Shown here: one piece after another, positions 60,346-64,000 of the stretch
Layout of the letters: each line of letters begins with the position of its first letter
How positions within the stretch are numbered: position 1 is the first letter of the stretch
Assembly: GCA_002989075.1 (NCBI GenBank)
Contig: PSQN01000010.1
Coordinates: forward strand, 744,001 to 808,000
Direction: 5' to 3'
Length of the DNA stretch: 64,000 bases
Source of the DNA: Arthonia radiata
Lineage: Eukaryota > Ascomycota > Arthoniomycetes > Arthoniales > Arthoniaceae
Made by a program: the position numbers and the translations under genes
The notes under the pieces: generated by a model
Seen by the model: the letters and a program-made list of their open reading frames with translations, nothing else
What the model was told of the DNA's origin: nothing
Database searches by the model: none

Positions 60346-63300
60346 TTATGGCTCGACATCAGGCTCTTCGAAGTGGGCCACGCGTCGTTTCTTCTTCTTC
60401 TTCTTCTTCTGTGGTTTCTCAGGGTCTTGCAGATCCTCTCCTGCAGCTTCTCCGGCAGCCTGAGTCACCTTCTTTTTCTTCTTTTTCTTATCTCGAGGGC
60501 CTTCTGCAAGTGCCGTCTCGGCCGAGCCATCCTCTTCGTTACCGACGTGTCGATCTGCAGCTTTCCCGGCTGCTTCCCCGCTAGGCGCCTTCTTCTTTTT
60601 CTTCTTCTTGACGACCGTTGTCTCAGACTTGGCTTGGATGCGCTCTTGTGCCCTTTGCATCTCCAGACGCAATCGCTCGACCTCCTTCATCGCCTGCGCC
60701 ATCTCCGCCTCTTCAGCTTCTTGTCTTTCGATGTCAAGCTGGGACCTCTTGTCAGTCGTGTTTGACTTTTCGCTGAGCGACAAAGATCCTAAGCCGCTCG
60801 AGTCTACTTGTAGAAATGATCTATTGGCAGTAGCTCGCGGGGCAGTTCCGTTTGCTCCTCTCGCCGGTGTTGAAGGTCTGCTCGTGCTGGATGGCTGGTC
60901 AATGTTCTCGTCCGTGAGAATGTCAACCGTCTTACGAGGTTTCTCCTGCTTCGCCTGGAACGAAGCGTTCGATCTTTGTAAGGGTCGTTGGCTGCTATCC
61001 TCGCCAAGATCAAGCTCCATGATGGGTATTGAGTCCACGTCGAGCTCATCACCATTGCTGGATCGAAGTATGTCATGCACAGGCGTCGCAGTGCCTGAGC
61101 TTCCGCGCGTGCTGGATGATATATAGAACGGATCGTCGCGCAAGTATGCCTGCCGCTCTGCTCGCTTCCTTGCAGCGTTCTCGGGGTCGACCAGGCTAGT
61201 GCTGGCTTGCTGGTATGAATATGGCTCGTCAGCTACTTGCAATCTGTTTGCAGCTGGTTCACCGAAGCTTTGCTGAGGCTTAGATTTTCTGTAATAGTAC
61301 TCGTAGAAGTCTGGATCTTCAGAGATGTCATCAAACGAATCCGTTACTCGCAGAAGCAAGTCAAGATGCTCATTGATTGGCTCGGATAAAGTAACCTCTT
61401 CAGGCACCCCAACTTTGCTTTGTGCGTCTGATGCGACTGGCTTGATCTCTGCGCCAGAAAACAGCGACGGTATGGCTTGAGAGAGCAATAACGGTGCTTG
61501 CTTATACTCCGCTTCGACGACGCCCGGGTCATGACTTACGCTGGCTTCGTTCGCAAGACGCATCAGCTCCAGAAACTCCACAGCAGTCTCTTGCGTCTCA
61601 AGCTCCGGATGTGTCGTCAATTTCTCGAGAAAACGGATCATCCTCGACATGAGTAACGTGACCATCGCCCTCCGTTCTGCAGTCCATAATTGATTGGGGT
61701 CGCTAGTGAGAAATGTAAAGATCTTGATATTAGCTTGAAGGAAAATGTTGAGTGTTGCAGAGGGCAGCTGCACCGCGTCGGCGTGTATGAGAGCGTCCAG
61801 GCAAGCTTGAGCGTCGCTGAGGTGATCTGGAAATTCGCCCGCAACCCAAGCAGCTGGTCCAAACACAGCACTGCTAGCTCCTACACCAGCTGGCATTCCA
61901 AGAGATCTTCGGCTGCCGCAAAGTAGTATTTCGGCAGCTCGTACAGCTTGTCCCCGTGAACTTCTTACTCGCACCGCGACATTGCGCACTTCTTCGCCGA
62001 GTGCGACTGCAATGCCCTTGCCGTCAGAGTTTCTGTCCTTCGCTGCATCTGCAGGAACTGACGGGACGTGGCGGACCAGGTTTAGCAAAGTACTGATGTA
62101 CCAGTCGAAGTCGTTGATGTTGGCGTAGTTGTTCCGTGAGCACATGTCGAGGATGTTCTGAATGATGTTGATCCTGTAGTCATCAGGCAGCTGGGCGGCT
62201 TCCTTCGGTTTTATCTCTCGAGGCTTGATGGACTTCGTTGCGTATTCGTCATCCGAGTCAGCGTAGGGTTCAACGCCACTGTGCATCGCTCGGTCATTCT
62301 CGACGTCATCTGCTTGAGAAGCCAGGGGAGAAGCCTGCAATTGTCGCATGAGGCGGTCGACAACCACTGTCAGGTTTTGCGCATTTACCATGCCTGCAGC
62401 AAGATCCAGCGCACGATGTCGTATGGAAATGTCAGGATCATCAATGCACTCCAGTATGGCGTCTTCGTGGAGTGAGACTAGATAAGGGTGTAGCTCCACG
62501 ATCCTTCCGAACGCGAGTAAAGCCACGTATCTCAGGTTTGGATCGCCTTCGACCGCCAGCATCCCACGTAATTTGGTCACGCAAAGTCGTGCAACCTCAT
62601 CGCCTTCTGTGGTTCCAGCAGCGCTTGTGAGGAGGCCGCCAGTAATGATGCCATTGATGCACTCATACAGCAAAGACATTGCTGGCGTTGTCTGCATGAT
62701 CGTGGTTAGCGGAGGAAGCAATTTCTTCACAAGCCGTGGCTCCAATGGCGTCAGAGTAGCAAAGAGCTTGATGATCTTGATAGCCATCCAATTATTATTG
62801 CTTTCCACGAGTAAGTCAAAGAGCCGCGGAGCGAGAGGCAAGAAGTCTTGAGGTCTGCGCCATCCAAGTTCGCATACTACATTCACGACTGCTGCAGTCA
62901 CGCTGGGATCCTCCGACTCGTCTTGCAGGCGCTCTTTGATCTTGGGCCAGGTTGGCCGTAATGTCTCAGGATATATCAGAGCCAGTCTGTACAAGGTCAC
63001 TATGGTCTTCTTGCGTATGATTGGATTTGAATGAGATAGTCGTGGCAGAAGATCAGAAAGTAGGGAATTTGCCATGGACATGTTGAGGACGTGCGGTATT
63101 GCAACAAGAGGCAGCGATATTGTCGGGGCCATCGGAGATCCCAGATCTTTCTTCAGTTGATTCTCCACAAGCACGAGCACTTCTGTGTCTGATCGAAAGC
63201 TCTGAACTGCTGCCAGGTATGCGACGCGCTTCTGCGGATATTTTTGCGACGACATAACCTCCAGCACATTGAAGGAGGCCCACGACATGTCATGCCCAAA

Positions 63301-63465
63301 CATCTCGAGATAGGTCAACTTCAGTAGTGCCGTCGCTTTTAGGTCCATGTCCTGGCCCTTGATCTCGCGCCTGCATTCTCGAATGCTATCTTGGATGTAA
63401 GCGCGCTCGTTGCCTTTGTGGTTGCGCAGGCCTCGAATGAGGTCGTAGAGGCTCTTTTCGAACAT
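60346..63465 (-). CDS. apl5: AP-3 adaptor complex delta subunit
   Basis: 1,039 residues from the ATG of MFEKSLYDLIRGLRNHKGNE; an in-frame GTG directly before it is discounted. AP-3 sorts cargo from the Golgi or endosomes to the vacuole. The adaptin trunk covers about 1-600: DSIRECRREIKGQDMDLKAT, ALLKLTYLEMFGHDMSWASF, NVLEVMSSQKYPQKRVAYLA and NPIIRKKTIVTLYRLALIYP. These are diagnostic of delta rather than gamma or alpha adaptin. The hinge (about 680-900) is Ser/Pro-rich and followed by a coiled coil (EEAEMAQAMKEVERLRLEMQ). The last 90 residues contain three separate runs of seven lysines, with Gly/Ala/Glu-rich spacers. Such Lys-rich ends also occur in animal delta subunits. Intronless over more than 3 kb. 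Confidence 0.92.
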   Translation of the reverse strand: MFEKSLYDLIRGLRNHKGNERAYIQDSIRECRREIKGQDMDLKATALLKLTYLEMFGHDMSWASFNVLEVMSSQKYPQKRVAYLAAVQSFRSDTEVLVLVENQLKKDLGSPMAPTISLPLVAIPHVLNMSMANSLLSDLLPRLSHSNPIIRKKTIVTLYRLALIYPETLRPTWPKIKERLQDESEDPSVTAAVVNVVCELGWRRPQDFLPLAPRLFDLLVESNNNWMAIKIIKLFATLTPLEPRLVKKLLPPLTTIMQTTPAMSLLYECINGIITGGLLTSAAGTTEGDEVARLCVTKLRGMLAVEGDPNLRYVALLAFGRIVELHPYLVSLHEDAILECIDDPDISIRHRALDLAAGMVNAQNLTVVVDRLMRQLQASPLASQADDVENDRAMHSGVEPYADSDDEYATKSIKPREIKPKEAAQLPDDYRINIIQNILDMCSRNNYANINDFDWYISTLLNLVRHVPSVPADAAKDRNSDGKGIAVALGEEVRNVAVRVRSSRGQAVRAAEILLCGSRRSLGMPAGVGASSAVFGPAAWVAGEFPDHLSDAQACLDALIHADAVQLPSATLNIFLQANIKIFTFLTSDPNQLWTAERRAMVTLLMSRMIRFLEKLTTHPELETQETAVEFLELMRLANEASVSHDPGVVEAEYKQAPLLLSQAIPSLFSGAEIKPVASDAQSKVGVPEEVTLSEPINEHLDLLLRVTDSFDDISEDPDFYEYYYRKSKPQQSFGEPAANRLQVADEPYSYQQASTSLVDPENAARKRAERQAYLRDDPFYISSSTRGSSGTATPVHDILRSSNGDELDVDSIPIMELDLGEDSSQRPLQRSNASFQAKQEKPRKTVDILTDENIDQPSSTSRPSTPARGANGTAPRATANRSFLQVDSSGLGSLSLSEKSNTTDKRSQLDIERQEAEEAEMAQAMKEVERLRLEMQRAQERIQAKSETTVVKKKKKKKAPSGEAAGKAADRHVGNEEDGSAETALAEGPRDKKKKKKKVTQAAGEAAGEDLQDPEKPQKKKKKKKRRVAHFEEPDVEP
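60385..60612 (-). repeat. Three TTC/CTT homopyrimidine runs coding poly-Lys
   Basis: Short microsatellites near 60390, 60470 and 60592 each encode about seven lysines at the end of AP-3 delta. Replication slippage could easily change their length. Confidence 0.7.
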
Positions 63466-63871
63466 CACGTTGGTCGCCTGTCAGCAGACCAAGCTGACCC
63501 AAGCTTGTCTTTTGCTGCACAGAGTCTGTTTCGTCTGAGCTGTTCATTGACTGCATCTCGACGATAAGTTTGCGGCGGTCGGAGGGAGCATCTGTACCAT
63601 CCGCTCGGAGGTGTGTGATCCAGAGAGCCGAAGTGAATTCTGTACGGTCACGCAATGCTTGAAAACACAGAGCAGTCGTGGACCGCAGAAGGAACGATGC
63701 GGTGGACGTCGTGATGGCCGATTTCGAAGTGCCAAGACCTCGAAGATGTCACCAACGAGATTGCGGCTCCGTCTCCATCTTTTTGATGCGATCCTTCTCC
63801 GTTCTCAACCCAGCATGATACCATGATAACGCAGCTGAATTCATAAGCGGTCGATATTCCCGTCCTCTATA
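63466..63871. promoter_or_regulatory. Divergent promoter region of AP-3 delta and the last gene
   Basis: Head-to-head spacing of 406 bp. Frames on both strands are short and motif-free. A TATAATG string sits immediately at the + strand start, too close to act as a TATA box. Confidence 0.4.
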
Positions 63872-64000
63872 ATGTCCGCAGACCTCCTTCGACCGCCTGC
63901 ACATCTGTCACAAGCCGACGCCCTACACCTTTCTCAGCAAGCTCCCTCAACCCTTCGCAAGCACTCCGGTTGGGCTCTACCATGGCCTCTGTCGCTGCTG
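63872..64000 (+). CDS. 5' fragment of a probable EMC2-like TPR protein (runs off the window)
   Basis: An ATG at 63872 opens a frame that stays open to the window end (43 codons): MSADLLRPPAHLSQADALHL, then SQQAPSTLRKHSGWALPWPL and SLL. The pattern LLRPPAxL...LxLSQQAP...LPWPLSLL resembles the N-terminus of fungal homologues of ER membrane complex subunit 2, a TPR protein that helps insert membrane proteins in the ER. The match is from memory of the family pattern and the TPR part is not in the window, so the call is tentative. It is divergent from AP-3 delta. Confidence 0.5.
   Translation, partial: MSADLLRPPAHLSQADALHLSQQAPSTLRKHSGWALPWPLSLL

Noticed and set aside
1-64000. CRISPR arrays, insertion sequences, rRNA or retrotransposon genes
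   Set aside because: None were seen. The sequence is eukaryotic nuclear DNA, and no transposase or reverse-transcriptase motif was found in any frame that I examined.

Overview
The window is nuclear DNA from a filamentous ascomycete (Pezizomycotina). Three things point there. Genes are spaced every 2.5-3 kb on both strands. Introns are short (mostly 47-95 bp) with GTRAGT-type donors and CTAAC/CTGAC-like branch points. The gene set is fungal: a VelB velvet regulator, a KipA/Kip2-type kinesin, a Dal5-type transporter, a Par32-like protein and a GPI-type serine/proline-rich surface protein. A Dothideomycete (Capnodiales/Mycosphaerellales-like) is my guess; no species-level marker was found. One 8-N assembly gap sits inside a poly-G run at 38.27 kb.

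0-11 kb: a basic RS/His-rich protein (-), the de novo purine enzyme GAR transformylase (+), a spliced GPI-type wall protein (+), a basic coiled-coil protein (-), an RNA 3'-phosphate cyclase (+) and a large disordered protein with a C4 zinc-ribbon-like site (-). 12-19 kb: a nine-exon HSPA12-like Hsp70 (-), head-to-head with an unrecognised 872-residue protein (+). 19-28 kb: a 1,294-residue protein with repeated RDxxGRF motifs (-), a seven-exon zinc alcohol dehydrogenase (-), and the CDK7/Kin28 kinase (-) sharing a short divergent promoter with mitoribosomal mS41 (+). 28-35 kb: a kinesin-7 motor (+), an acylpyruvase-type FAH-family enzyme (+) and, only 51 bp away tail-to-tail, a single-pass membrane protein (-). 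35-38.9 kb is gene-poor, with degenerate repeats, low-complexity blocks and the gap.

39-50 kb: VelB (-), a YAT-family amino-acid permease (-), a Kin4/Ppk1-like kinase (-) and an M16 metallopeptidase (-). 50-64 kb: a ZW10/Dsl1-type tether with Trp-acidic motifs (+), a small conserved-looking protein (-), a 29-residue spliced zinc-ribbon microprotein (+), a Par32-like TGRGGxGN protein (-), a Dal5/Tna1-type MFS transporter (-), the AP-3 delta subunit (-) and the first 43 codons of a probable EMC2 (+).

Most genes are housekeeping and do not form a pathway cluster. Some functions are related: two vesicle-traffic proteins (ZW10/Dsl1 and AP-3 delta), nutrient-response proteins (permease, Dal5-like carrier, Par32-like protein), and two cell-cycle/transcription kinases. 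The most unusual signal is not a gene. At least seven places switch sharply from C-rich to G-rich on the + strand within a few hundred bases, always in that order whichever way the gene runs, and mostly near gene 3' ends. Where exons had to be joined, I chained GT/AG sites by eye and checked the reading phase by summing exon lengths.
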